A DNA stretch of 64,000 bases from Streptomyces aureocirculatus (GCF_000720475.1 NZ_JOAP01000020.1:171393-235392); one strand, 5' to 3'. Shown: positions 12,301 through 19,404, counted from the first letter of the stretch. Notes: generated by a model not told the origin, from the sequence alone. A program made the numbers and translations.

Positions 12301-12552
12301 CTGCCGGTGATCGCGCACATGCTGATCGGGCTCGCCGACCTCGCCCAGCGCCAGGGGCAGGACGAGCAGGCCGTGCGGCTGCTCGCGGCCGGCGAGAGCG
12401 TGCGCGGCGTGCCCGACCGCTCGCAGCCGGACGCCGCCCGGATCACGGAGGAAGCGCGCGGGCGCCTCGGCGAAGAAGTCTTCGCCGAGGCGGTGCGCGC
12501 CGGCCGCGAGGGCGACTGGCGCGAGCTCGCCGAGGCCACGCTCGCTCCGTGA
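9397..12552 (+). CDS. large SARP/AfsR-type regulator with NB-ARC ATPase
   Basis: This 1051-residue protein has an N-terminal OmpR-type winged helix (LLGPLEVRTGDG, then AVQALVSRLRRVLP) and a bacterial transcriptional activation domain to about residue 245. An NB-ARC/STAND NTPase follows (Walker A GPGGSGKTRL near residue 288, Walker B LLVLDNCEHM near 366), then a long helical, TPR-like C terminus. That is the architecture of large SARP regulators (AfsR type), usually activators of antibiotic clusters that bind direct heptamer repeats near -35 boxes. I see no C-terminal LuxR helix-turn-helix. Its place right after the NRPS tailoring genes suggests it controls the left cluster. The gene is convergent with the ABC exporter genes. 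Confidence 0.92.
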   Translation: MGDVRFMLLGPLEVRTGDGAVLEVPGARLRALLCALALEPGRIVTRPRLVEFIWGDQPPTDEVNAVQALVSRLRRVLPDGSVEAESGGYRLAVAPDAVDVSRFEELVVRARAADDETHKAELLRSALELWRGKALEDVALYGSATFDAAVARLDELYLAALGDRVDAEVRLGKGPELISELTGLVAAYPLREGLVAALMRALAGSGRGTEALIVYQQLRERLAEAVGVEPSAELSALHIALLRGDLGGRTENHRTNLRAGLTSFVGKDDDIAAVCGLVAEHRLVTLTGPGGSGKTRLATETARRLLGDLPDGAWLVELASVRAGGELAQVVLTAIGLRDQALLGGATAGDPVDRLIAAVRDRAQLLVLDNCEHMIDAAAEFADRLLGECHRLRILATSREPLGITGEALWQVEPLALPAERAVAAEAAASPAVRLLRDRAGAVRKDFAADEQTVAAMARICRALDGIPLAIELAAARLRTMSVEQLAHRLDDRFRLLSSGSRTALPRHRTLRAVVDWSWDLLTEAERGVLRRLSVFSGGATLEAAERVCADGLRDGEHVLDVLTALIEKSLLFADDSVVPRYRMLDTIREYAAQRLAEAGEVESAHRAHVAHFTELGESAEPHLRRAEQLEWLATLQTEHDNINAALRGAIAEGRAHEAMRLVVVFGWYWMLSGRKAEGTELSVQAASLDGEVPDDVRAMAYAVVTTFLTSGVQGDQYQAQEWIHEAYRYAKGSTHRHPLLRFVVPLERMVREPTEFLPAFEPLLTEDDAWVRALARLTRGRLGLTLGRGEPESVADIEVGLTEFRALGDRWGMSLALQSLADRLALRGELARACALYDQAITALTELGAIEDVVGLRARQAQLYWLLGDAESSGGALADAQRCADRVAWPDALAELHISKAQLARWRGERDAAHAELTAVRALRRDTGTSGYLHITVQDLYGYLAKDVEESRAHRAEAFRAAVAAGHLPVIAHMLIGLADLAQRQGQDEQAVRLLAAGESVRGVPDRSQPDAARITEEARGRLGEEVFAEAVRAGREGDWRELAEATLAP

Positions 12553-12563
12553 GCCGCGCGCGC

Positions 12564-12673
12564 CCTCACGCCCGCTTCCGGAGGCCACGGTCGTCCTCAC
12601 GCCCGCTTCCGGAGGCCACGGCCGTCCTCAGGCCCGCTTTCGGAGGCCACGCACGCCCTCACGCCCGATTCGT
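12564..12673. repeat. 31-bp tandem repeat spanning the 3' end of the ABC permease gene
   Basis: Three near-identical 31-base copies start at 12564, 12595 and 12626, each beginning CCTCACGCCCGC or CCTCAGGCCCGC and continuing TTCCGGAGGCCACG. A fourth, degenerate copy starts at 12657 and contains the stop codon of the minus-strand permease gene. The region separates two convergent genes. No clear terminator hairpin was seen apart from these repeats. Confidence 0.85.
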
Positions 12674-13426
12674 GAACTTCGCCCGCGCCCGCAGGTACCC
12701 GAACAGGGCGAGACCGACGCACCAGCCGACCGCCTGCATCGCCGGGCTCGCCGACGGATCGCCCGCGAGGAGCCCGCGCAGGGTCTCGGTGATCGGGGAG
12801 AACGGCTGGTACTCCGCGAACTGACGCGCCCCCGCACCCATGTTGTCGGTCTGCACGAACGCGTTGCTCAGGAAGGGGAGCATCATCAGCGGGACGACGG
12901 CGAAGCCCGCGTTCTCCGGTGTCTTCGCGGCGAGCCCGAGCGCGACGGTCAGCCAGCCGATCGCGAACAGCGCGAGGAGGATCATCCCGAGCACCCCGAG
13001 CCACTGGAGCGGGTTCGCGTCGGGCCTGAAGCCCATCGCCAGGGCGATGAGGACGACGAGGACGATCGCCGCCAGGCTGCGCAGCACGCTCGCGATCACA
13101 TGCGCGATCAGCACCGAGCTGGGGGAGACGTCCATGACGCGGAACCGGTTGATGATGCCGGTCGCCATGTCGGACTGCACGGCGACCGCGGTGGCGCTCA
13201 CGCCGTAGCCGATCGTCATCATGATCACGCCGGGTGTGGCGTAGTCGATGTAGTCGACGCCGCCGACATCGAAGGAGCCGCCGAAGACGTGGACGAACAT
13301 GAGCATCATGACGATGGGGAAGAGGACGGCGTTGAACAGCGCCGTGGGATTGCGCAACGTGTGCCGGAAGTTGCGCTGCAGCATGGTCGAGAAGTCGGCC
13401 ACCGAGGCCGCCATGGCGCTCATCAC
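12659..13426 (-). CDS. ABC-2 type exporter permease (DrrB-like)
   Basis: This 255-residue membrane protein has about six hydrophobic segments, for example ALFNAVLFPIVMMLMF near residue 29 and long stretches around residues 60-190. It fits the ABC-2/DrrB permease family that partners with DrrA-type ATPases for drug export. The GTG start at 13426 overlaps the TGA stop of the ATPase gene (GTGA), with an ATG as the very next codon, so the pair is translationally coupled. It probably exports, or gives resistance to, the left cluster product (inference from position). Confidence 0.9.
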   Translation of the reverse strand: MMSAMAASVADFSTMLQRNFRHTLRNPTALFNAVLFPIVMMLMFVHVFGGSFDVGGVDYIDYATPGVIMMTIGYGVSATAVAVQSDMATGIINRFRVMDVSPSSVLIAHVIASVLRSLAAIVLVVLIALAMGFRPDANPLQWLGVLGMILLALFAIGWLTVALGLAAKTPENAGFAVVPLMMLPFLSNAFVQTDNMGAGARQFAEYQPFSPITETLRGLLAGDPSASPAMQAVGWCVGLALFGYLRARAKFTNRA

Positions 13427-14445
13427 GCGTTCACCGCCGTGTTCGTGTCGTTCGTGTCAGGCGTCTTGCTCGTGCCGCTCGTGCCGCTCGTGCCGTTCGT
13501 GTCGGCTGGGTCGCTCGCGTTGCCGGTGAGGGCGAGGAAGACGTCGTCGAGGTCCGGTGTGTGCAGGGACATCTCCTCGACGTCGACCGCGTGCTCGTCG
13601 AGCCGGGCGAGCAGTGCCCGGTACGTCTTCATGCCGCCGTCACCGGGGACGTGCAGGCTCAGGGCGTCGTCGTCCCGGGTGGCGCCCGGCAGGACCGCCG
13701 CCCCCGCGTGCAGTTCCCGCTGATCGCGGAAGCGCAGCCGGATGTGGCTGCCCGGCACCTTTCGCTTGAGTTCCGCGGGGGTGCCCTCGGCGACGATCCT
13801 GCCGTGGTCGAGGACGGCGACGCGGTCGGCGAGCTTGTCGGCCTCCTCCAGGTACTGCGTCGTGAGGAAGATGGTCACGCCGTCGGCGACCAGTTCCCGG
13901 ACGATGGCCCACAGGGTCAGGCGGCTGCGCGGGTCGAGCCCCGTGGTGGGCTCGTCGAGGAAGATGATCTGCGGCCTGCTGACCAGCGTCATGGCGAGGT
14001 CGAGCCTGCGGCGCATGCCGCCGGAGTAGGTCGCCACCGGCTTGCCCGCCGCGTCGGCGATGTCGAACCGGTCGAGCAGCCGCCCGGCCACCTGCTTGCC
14101 CTCCGCCTTCGGCAGGTGCAGCAGCTTCGCCATCATCAGGAGGTTCTCCTCACCCGTGAGGAGGTCGTCCACCGCGGCGAACTGCCCGGTGACCCCGATC
14201 GCCCTGCGCACCGCCCGGGTGTCGCTCGCCACGTCGTGCCCGGCGACGACGGCCTTGCCCGCGTCGGGCACGAGCAGCGTGGTCAACACGTTCACCGTCG
14301 TGGTCTTGCCGGCGCCGTTGGGCCCGAGCATCGAGAAGACCGTGCCCGCCGGGACGTCCAGGTCGATCCCGTCGAGAACGGTCTTGTCCTTGTAGGCCTT
14401 GCGCAGCCCGCTGGCTGCGATCGCTGTACCAAACATGACAGCCAT
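13423..14445 (-). CDS. ABC exporter ATPase (DrrA-like)
   Basis: This protein of about 340 residues has Walker A (GPNGAGKTTT), a Q-loop region (GVTGQFAAVDDLLTG), signature YSGGMRRRLDLA, Walker B (IIFLDEPTTGLDPRSR) and an H-loop region (LTTQYLEEADKLADR). The C-terminal region after the ATPase core is DrrA-like. I chose the ATG at 14445 because AAGGCGGG lies upstream; a GTG at 14466 is also in frame. The last 30 or so residues are an odd Thr/Asn/Ser/Gly-rich tail encoded by 9-base repeats. It pairs with the permease downstream, so the two form a drug exporter. Confidence 0.92.
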   Translation of the reverse strand: MAVMFGTAIAASGLRKAYKDKTVLDGIDLDVPAGTVFSMLGPNGAGKTTTVNVLTTLLVPDAGKAVVAGHDVASDTRAVRRAIGVTGQFAAVDDLLTGEENLLMMAKLLHLPKAEGKQVAGRLLDRFDIADAAGKPVATYSGGMRRRLDLAMTLVSRPQIIFLDEPTTGLDPRSRLTLWAIVRELVADGVTIFLTTQYLEEADKLADRVAVLDHGRIVAEGTPAELKRKVPGSHIRLRFRDQRELHAGAAVLPGATRDDDALSLHVPGDGGMKTYRALLARLDEHAVDVEEMSLHTPDLDDVFLALTGNASDPADTNGTSGTSGTSKTPDTNDTNTAVNA

Positions 14446-14716
14446 GCTCGGCACCCGCCTTGACACCGGGCGGTCCCCGCCCTGACACGGCTCCTGACAC
14501 GGCCTGGGAGCAGACGGGGCCTGAGGCTGATGAAGGGGCGGGAGTGGGGCGGCCCGCGCAGTCTGAACTCAAACCAGTGGTCGGCTCACTTGTGCGCCCT
14601 GATCAATCCTTGGGCGCCGCTGAGACATGGCAGGGAGTTCTTGACGGTTCTCCGGACATGTCCAGCGGCCACCCCTCGTTCACGCCTGCGGAATCAGCGG
14701 CGGCCGGACGAGTGTG

Positions 14717-15016
14717 TCACTGACTCGTCTGGGCGTAATCGCACGCCGTGATCGCGTGGGAATGCCTCACACCAGTGCTCTCCAGCCCGATCCGGCATGA
14801 CTGGTAGGCAATTCCCTTGTCCGCCGGTCCGTTGAAATGCCCGCCCGTGTAGCAGTGGTCGATCCGTGCGTTGGTGGGCGTATAGGACTTGCTTTGCAGG
14901 TACCTGACACAATCGGCTGTCACTGCCGAAGCCGGATTGGCTGTCACGACGGAGGCCGTGGCGGCCGCGACGAGAATGCCGGCGGACGCCATGGCGCTCG
15001 CTATTTTGCTGTTCAT
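14717..15016 (-). CDS. small secreted protein with four Cys
   Basis: This is a 99-residue protein starting MNSKIASAMASAGILVAAA, a typical Sec signal peptide, with likely cleavage after ANPASA. The mature part of about 65 residues has four Cys (TADC, DHC, YQSC, TAC), consistent with two disulfides. I chose the ATG at 15016 because GAGGGAAG is at the right spacing; an upstream ATG would add non-signal sequence. I do not recognise the family. It is divergent from the LysR gene at 15180, with a shared 163-base promoter region, so it may be the LysR target. Confidence 0.75.
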   Translation of the reverse strand: MNSKIASAMASAGILVAAATASVVTANPASAVTADCVRYLQSKSYTPTNARIDHCYTGGHFNGPADKGIAYQSCRIGLESTGVRHSHAITACDYAQTSQ

Positions 15017-15131
15017 TCTTCCCTCTCGTTGATATCGGGCCGCGTCGTCGGAGTGGGGGCTCCGTGCCGCTTTTCGACCCGCCCCACTGTCCCACTCCTC
15101 CGAAGTCAAGATCAATCCAGACATCGTCTAC

Positions 15132-15156
15132 GATCGGTGCGCCACGCTCACCGATC
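15132..15156. promoter_or_regulatory. inverted repeat, candidate LysR operator
   Basis: GATCGGTG (15132-15139) and CACCGATC (15149-15156) form a perfect 8-bp inverted repeat with a 9-base spacer. It lies in the divergent promoter region, 24 bases before the LysR start. LysR-type regulators usually bind such dyads and control the divergent gene. The assignment is inferred from position. Confidence 0.5.
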
Positions 15157-15179
15157 AACGAACGCGAGGAGGGCCAAGG

Positions 15180-16157
15180 GTGGAACGGCACGAGATGGAG
15201 GCCTTCCTGACGCTGGCCGAGGAACTCCACTTCCGGCGCACCTCGGAGCGGCTCGGCCTGGCTCAGGGCCGGGTCAGCCAGACCATCAAGAAGCTGGAAC
15301 GCCGTATCGGGGCGCGGCTGTTCGAGCGCACCAGCCGGAAGGTGGCTCTGACGCCGGTGGGGGAGAAGCTGCGCGACGACCTGCTGCCCGCCTATCAGCA
15401 GGTGCAGCGGGCCCTCGCTGATGCCGCGGCCGCCGCACGGGGTACGCGCGACGTGCTGAGGGTCGGCTACTTCAGCCCCATGGCAGCCGAACTCGTCCTC
15501 AAGGCCGCCGACAGGCTCAGCACTCGCTGTCCCGACGCGGAGGTGCAGATCCAGGAGATCCACCTCTCCGACCCGCTGGGACCGATCCGCGGCGGCCAGG
15601 TGCACCTACAGGTCACCCAACTCCCCATCGACGAACCCGATCTGGCCGTCGGCCCCGTCCTCATCTCCGAGGAGCGCAGGCTCCTGGTCCACCACGAGCA
15701 CCCGTTCGCCCGCGCCGCCACGGTGACTCTGGAAGACCTGGCCGCGACGACGGTCATCAGTTGTGCCGCAGCCGCGCCCCAGTACTGGCAGGCATACCAC
15801 TGCCCCCACCAGACCCCTTCGGGCCGTCCTGTCCCGCACGTCGTAGTCGGCAACTGGCACGAGGCACTGGCGATGGTCGGCGCAGGCAAAGGCGTCACCT
15901 TTGCGTCCGCGCGATCCGAGCAGTACCACGCCCGCCCCGACACCGTCTGGTTGCCGTTCCCGCACCTCCCTCGCTTCGAGTACGCCACCATCTGGCCCCG
16001 CACCGGCACCACTCCCGTCGTCCAGGCCTTCCTCCAAGCCATCCATGACATCCATGAGGACGCTCCCCGCGTCCCCGCTCAGAGCACTTCTCGTTCCGGG
16101 AGCGGCGACCTGGGGGGTTTGGTGGAGACCGCTCCGCCCGTCGGTGAGAATTCGTGA
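15180..16157 (+). CDS. LysR-family transcriptional regulator
   Basis: This 325-residue protein has an N-terminal winged helix-turn-helix (MEAFLTLAEELHFRRTSE, then QTIKKLERRIGARLFER), a linker helix and a periplasmic-binding-like effector domain from about residue 90. The start is the GTG at 15180, preceded by GAGGAGGG. LysR proteins bind a small effector and usually regulate the adjacent divergent gene, here the secreted Cys protein. Nothing in the sequence shows the effector. The last 30 or so residues (RVPAQSTSRSGSGD onward) are low-complexity. Confidence 0.9.
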   Translation: MERHEMEAFLTLAEELHFRRTSERLGLAQGRVSQTIKKLERRIGARLFERTSRKVALTPVGEKLRDDLLPAYQQVQRALADAAAAARGTRDVLRVGYFSPMAAELVLKAADRLSTRCPDAEVQIQEIHLSDPLGPIRGGQVHLQVTQLPIDEPDLAVGPVLISEERRLLVHHEHPFARAATVTLEDLAATTVISCAAAAPQYWQAYHCPHQTPSGRPVPHVVVGNWHEALAMVGAGKGVTFASARSEQYHARPDTVWLPFPHLPRFEYATIWPRTGTTPVVQAFLQAIHDIHEDAPRVPAQSTSRSGSGDLGGLVETAPPVGENS

Positions 16158-16381
16158 CACGTATGTCGCGGATCACGATCCTCCGCGAGGATCGCCCGAC
16201 TCGGTCGACGGACTCGGCAAGGTGACCGAGCAACTTCGCGGCAGCGTCCAACTCCGGCGTACTGCGCGGATGCTGCCGGTACCGCTCCACCCGCTTCGCC
16301 TGGTGCACCAACGGCAGCCTCTGCTGGAGGCGCTCGGCCGCCGCGACATCCTCAGTTGCGGAGGCTTGAGCTCAACCCGTG

Positions 16382-16399
16382 TATCACACAAGGGTGATA
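16382..16399. promoter_or_regulatory. small dyad in the gap before the 95-residue peptide gene
   Basis: The 329-base gap 16158-16486 contains no convincing gene. It holds TATCAC (16382-16387) and GTGATA (16394-16399), a perfect 6-bp inverted repeat with a 6-base spacer, about 90 bases upstream of the small peptide gene. It is a possible operator. The last 100 bases of the gap are less GC-rich than the surroundings, as expected for a promoter. Confidence 0.3.
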
Positions 16400-16486
16400 G
16401 AGCCCCTGTTGCCCAAATTGCCTCAGGATAAGGCGAGATACCCCTGATGGTATGAGCTCACTCACTTTGACGTGATTTGAAACAAG

Positions 16487-16774
16487 GTGATCGCCCTGGC
16501 TGATGAGTTCGCGGGCCTGAACAAGTCGGAGTCCAAGCGCGTCAAACGCAGCTATGCCTCCTGCGTCCTCAAGGGCGTTGGTCTGGGTGGCATCCTGGGC
16601 TCCAGCACCGCGATCGTGAATGCCATCAAGGGCAAGCAGTGGAAGCAGGCGGCCAAGCTGATCACCAAGGAAGCCGCTAAGCGGGGCATCAAGATTGGTG
16701 TGAAGGGCGGCGTCGTCGGCCTCGCGTCCGCGCTGGGCGGCTATGCCGTCTGGTGTGCGATGCCGTGGAGCTGA
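16487..16774 (+). CDS. small basic, glycine-rich amphipathic/membrane peptide
   Basis: This is a 95-residue protein of unknown function. The first 25 residues are charged (ADEFAGLNKSESKRVKRSY). The rest alternates Gly-rich hydrophobic helices with Lys-rich stretches: VLKGVGLGGILGSSTAIV, then KGKQWKQAAKLITKEAAKRG, then KGGVVGLASALGGYAVW. The start must be GTG at 16487 or later, because an in-frame TGA lies three codons upstream; the ribosome site is weak. It ends before a strong bidirectional terminator. The net positive charge and glycine-zipper-like helices recall membrane-active peptides or bacteriocins, but no modification or immunity gene is adjacent. I do not recognise the family. Confidence 0.6.
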   Translation: MIALADEFAGLNKSESKRVKRSYASCVLKGVGLGGILGSSTAIVNAIKGKQWKQAAKLITKEAAKRGIKIGVKGGVVGLASALGGYAVWCAMPWS

Positions 16775-16813
16775 CCTCTGATTGGTCGCGGGCGTAGTGT
16801 CGTAACCGCGCGG

Positions 16814-16854
16814 AAGCCGGGTGGATGGGCGCATGCAGCCAATCCACCCGGCTT
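16814..16854. terminator. bidirectional terminator hairpin
   Basis: AAGCCGGGTGGAT (16814-16826) pairs perfectly with ATCCACCCGGCTT (16842-16854), a 13-bp stem with a 15-base loop. It sits between the small peptide gene (plus) and the convergent winged-helix regulator (minus), and its right arm abuts the regulator stop codon. There is no clear U-tract, which is common in Streptomyces. Confidence 0.75.
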
Positions 16855-17163
16855 TCAGGGAACGTCGCTTTGCACCACCAGGCGAAGATGCGCGAGGTAT
16901 TCCCCGAACCGCTCGCGACCGGACTCCGAGAGCCGGACCTGTGTCACCGGTCGGCGCCGCTCGCGCAGCTTAGCGATCTCCACCAGCTCATCCTTCTCCA
17001 GGATGCCCAGTTGCCGCGACAACTCGGCGGCGGACAGGTCCAGCGCCTCGCGCAGGTCGGCGAAGGTCACCTGCTGAACATGGCGCAGAGCGCCGAGAAT
17101 CGCCAAGCGGACGGGGGAGTGCATCACCGTCACGAGGTGCGTGCGTGGGTGCTCGCTCGCCAT
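16855..17163 (-). CDS. winged-helix transcriptional regulator
   Basis: This 102-residue protein has one winged helix: HSPVRLAILGALRHVQQV, FADLREALDLSAAELSRQ, a recognition helix region LGILEKDELVEI and a wing around RRPVTQVRLSESGR. It resembles the short MarR/ArsR-like DNA-binding proteins that pair with a membrane protein. The ATG at 17163 follows the stop of the membrane protein gene by 2 bases, so the two are coupled. No metal-binding Cys pair is visible. The 23-bp inverted repeat at 17628 upstream of the operon is a likely self-operator. Confidence 0.82.
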   Translation of the reverse strand: MASEHPRTHLVTVMHSPVRLAILGALRHVQQVTFADLREALDLSAAELSRQLGILEKDELVEIAKLRERRRPVTQVRLSESGRERFGEYLAHLRLVVQSDVP

Positions 17164-17165
17164 GC

Positions 17166-17579
17166 TCAGCGCCTCCACCGCAGCACGAGGTAGGCCAGGA
17201 AACCAGTGGTCGGCAGCGCCGCCGCGGCCAGCGCCGCTGCCAGGGGCGCCGGGCTGTCCCAAAGAATCCTGGACCCCGGGGCGCCGAGCATCATGGTGGC
17301 GAAGACCAGCGTCGCGTTCTCCGCCGGGGTGTGGGGCCTGCGGCGTGTGGCGCTCAGATGGAACCAGTACCACCCCATCATCAGGGCCACGGCCGCGAGG
17401 AGAGCCAGAACACCCTGTGCGGTGGGGGTGCTGTGCGCGCTGGTGACGGCCAATCCGGACAGCAAGGCGGCGGCGGAGGCCACCCCCAGGGCGCGCTCAC
17501 CGGCTCCGGCAGGCTTGTTCAGTTTGGGGGCTCCATCGATGGCCCCCAGTTGGCCGGCTGCATCAAGCTCTCGCTCCAA
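17166..17579 (-). CDS. integral membrane protein paired with regulator, TTG start
   Basis: This small membrane protein (about 137 residues) has four probable membrane segments: GVASAAALLSGLAVTSA, VLALLAAVALMMGWYWF, ATLVFATMMLGAPG and LAAALAAAALPTTGFLAYL. I chose TTG at 17579 because CAGGAGGG is 7 bases upstream. An in-frame ATG at 17627 is possible but has no ribosome site and directly abuts a palindrome. The gene forms a two-gene operon with the downstream winged-helix regulator. The function is unknown; sensing or being controlled by the regulator is inferred from the pairing. Confidence 0.72.
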   Translation of the reverse strand: MERELDAAGQLGAIDGAPKLNKPAGAGERALGVASAAALLSGLAVTSAHSTPTAQGVLALLAAVALMMGWYWFHLSATRRRPHTPAENATLVFATMMLGAPGSRILWDSPAPLAAALAAAALPTTGFLAYLVLRWRR

Positions 17580-17627
17580 GACTGATCCCTCCTGCGGAAC
17601 GCTTCCTTTCAGTTTCAAGACTCGCAT

Positions 17628-17650
17628 CTAGTTTCCAAAACGGAAACTAG
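17628..17650. promoter_or_regulatory. 23-bp palindromic operator
   Basis: CTAGTTTCC (17628-17636) and GGAAACTAG (17642-17650) form a perfect 9-bp inverted repeat with spacer AAAAC, 48 bases upstream of the TTG start of the membrane protein gene. Extra half-sites (AGTTTC) occur near 17611. The AT-rich dyad stands out in GC-rich DNA. It also overlaps the stop of the next minus-strand ORF. It is the probable binding site of the winged-helix regulator of this operon. Confidence 0.7.
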
Positions 17651-17889
17651 ATGGTGGCGTCCGACGTCGTGCCGTGGTCGACCTCCACGGGGACCGGGTG
17701 CCCGAGCAGCCAGTACGTCGCGCCGTCGGACAGGCGCGCCGTCCGGGCGCCCACACCGCTCGCTTCCAGAGCCTGGGGCGGGATGTGGCGCAGGGTGACG
17801 CTCAGCGGAGTGAACAGCACGGGGCCGTCGCCGAGATCGACCACCAGCCGGGCCGGGGCCCGCGCACGGCCGGTGTACCCAAGGGTCAC
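17647..17889 (-). CDS. hypothetical protein, possibly N-truncated
   Basis: This 80-residue ORF starts at GTG 17889 (TLGYTGRARAPARLVVDLGDG) and ends inside the palindrome at 17647. The frame stays open and protein-like for about 13 codons upstream (GWLKLRPTTPRDA) without another start codon before a TGA. The N terminus may therefore have been lost by deletion or frameshift. I do not recognise a family. The predicted secondary structure is mostly strands. Confidence 0.4.
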   Translation of the reverse strand: MTLGYTGRARAPARLVVDLGDGPVLFTPLSVTLRHIPPQALEASGVGARTARLSDGATYWLLGHPVPVEVDHGTTSDATI

Positions 17890-17912
17890 GGCGTCTCGTG
17901 GCGTGGTCGGCC

Positions 17913-18302
17913 TCAGCTTGAGCCAGCCACGCCGGGCCGCTCACGGGCTGAGACGCTCGGTTGGCTGGTGTGCGCTGCCGGGATTGGCGGGGGTCGGCGC
18001 GCCGCTGCCGGTATACGAAGGGAGGTTGGCCACCAACTCAGTGAGGGCCGGGTCACGTCACCGGCATAGCGTCGCGTGTGAAGGTCGGCGGTCTTCTGGG
18101 CGATGTCCGGGTCGTCGCTGTCGGTAGTGTCGTAGGGGACGAAGGACTCCAGCCCTCCCTTGGCGGTCTGCGGGAGGCTTTCGGGTTTCGCGGTCGGGGC
18201 TGACCAATAGCAGAGCAGTGCGGTCACCGCCCGCCAGCCCTCGGCCTCGGCCATCCGGCCCGCTGTCTCCAGGATGTCGGCGAACGTTTGCTGGGCAGAC
18301 AT
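17913..18302 (-). CDS. hypothetical protein, C terminus doubtful
   Basis: This 129-residue ORF starts at ATG 18302. The first 80 residues look natural (TFADILETAGRMAEAEGWRA, then SFVPYDTTDSDDPDIAQK). The remaining residues become Pro/Arg/Ser-rich and read like out-of-frame sequence, so a frameshift near 18060 is likely. I do not recognise it. It lies beside another doubtful ORF and is probably part of a decayed segment. Confidence 0.4.
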   Translation of the reverse strand: MSAQQTFADILETAGRMAEAEGWRAVTALLCYWSAPTAKPESLPQTAKGGLESFVPYDTTDSDDPDIAQKTADLHTRRYAGDVTRPSLSWWPTSLRIPAAARRPPPIPAAHTSQPSVSARERPGVAGSS

Positions 18303-18500
18303 CGCCTATGACCTCGGCTACCCCGTGGTACTGGAACCCCTCGTCCACTGCGCGCACAACTTGGGGCGGCTGGGTGGGGAGTTGGGGTGGCTCCGTCGAG
18401 GAGCTCAGCGGGGAAGCGAGAACCGCCAGCACCTGCACGCGAGTTTGAGCAGCACTCGAAGCTCTGCATAAATCGATCGAGCAGTTCATGACTCCGGCAC

Positions 18501-18530
18501 GGGCCCCTGCCGAGAGTTCAGCAGGGGCCC
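18501..18530. terminator. strong hairpin terminator
   Basis: GGGCCCCTGC (18501-18510) and GCAGGGGCCC (18521-18530) form a perfect 10-bp stem with a 10-base loop. It lies about 100 bases downstream of the 3' end of the minus-strand hydrolase gene, in the 324-base gap 18303-18626. I see no gene in that gap. Confidence 0.7.
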
Positions 18531-18626
18531 GCGGCGCAGTGAGCTGTGGAGAGCTGGGAGCTGTCCTCGATGAGCGGCATGCCGGCCGGCATCAACTAGC
18601 GTCTGCTGCCGGTCCGACCGGCCGGA

Positions 18627-19355
18627 TCACTTCAGATGTCGGGTGAAGAACTGGGTCGCGGCGTCCCCCGCGAACTGCGGGACGCCGGTGTGCCCGCCGA
18701 GATGGGCGTGCAGGGACTTCTCCTTGGAGCTGAAGGCGTCGAACAGGTCCAGGGCCGCCTGCCGGTCGTTCCCTTCGTCGTCCCACTGCAGCAGGACGTG
18801 CAGGGGAATGGTGACCTGCCCAGCCTCTTCGAACATGGCGCGCGGCACGAAGCTCCCGGCGAACAGGACGGCGGCCGAGACGCGAGGCTCGACCACCGCC
18901 AACCGGATGCCAATGGAGATCACTCCACCCGAGTAGCCGACCGGGCCGCCGATCTCGGGCAGCGAGAGCAGGGAGTCCAGGGCGGTCTGCCATTCCGGGA
19001 CCGCCTTGTCGACCAGCGGGAGGATCAGGGCGTCGACGATCTCGTCGCTGACCGGCTCGCCGGCCTCCATCGCCCGGCGCAGGTCGGCGTGTGCCTGCTC
19101 GGCGGCGGGCCAACGGGGTCGGTCACCGCTTCCGGGGAGCTCGATGGTGGCCGTGGCGAAGCCCTCCGCCGCGGATTGCTGGGCTCGGGCCACCAGTCGG
19201 GGGTACATCTTGCGCAGCCCGAGGGGCGGGTGGCCGAGCAGGATCAGCGGCGCCGGTGCGGATGCGGGTGTCCACAGGATGCCGGGGATCTCACCGAGGG
19301 TGAATTCGCGTTCTAGGACACCGTCGTCGAGGCGTTGCTCGGAAGTGAAACGCAT
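18627..19355 (-). CDS. alpha/beta hydrolase (dienelactone hydrolase-like)
   Basis: This 242-residue alpha/beta hydrolase has an oxyanion-side motif LILLGHPPLGLRK, nucleophile elbow VGYSGGVIS (Ser near residue 143), a probable Asp in LQWDDEG and a C-terminal His in HLGGHTGVP. The size and layout fit small serine hydrolases of the dienelactone hydrolase type. No substrate can be read from the sequence. GAAAGG precedes the ATG at 19355. A possible 17-codon leader ORF lies upstream at 19405-19458. Confidence 0.85.
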   Translation of the reverse strand: MRFTSEQRLDDGVLEREFTLGEIPGILWTPASAPAPLILLGHPPLGLRKMYPRLVARAQQSAAEGFATATIELPGSGDRPRWPAAEQAHADLRRAMEAGEPVSDEIVDALILPLVDKAVPEWQTALDSLLSLPEIGGPVGYSGGVISIGIRLAVVEPRVSAAVLFAGSFVPRAMFEEAGQVTIPLHVLLQWDDEGNDRQAALDLFDAFSSKEKSLHAHLGGHTGVPQFAGDAATQFFTRHLK

Positions 19356-19404
19356 GGTCGTGCCTTTCGGGAGTGCACCGGAACGGCGCTCCCGGACGAA
19401 CTGC

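Noticed and set aside
9139..12600. 1153-codon minus-strand ORF
   Set aside because: It is antisense to the SARP/NB-ARC gene, whose Walker A and B motifs are intact. It has no motifs of its own.
16487..16774. Lanthipeptide-type precursor
   Set aside because: There is no Ser/Thr/Cys-rich core and no synthetase or transporter gene beside it. I keep it as a small membrane-active peptide of unknown type.
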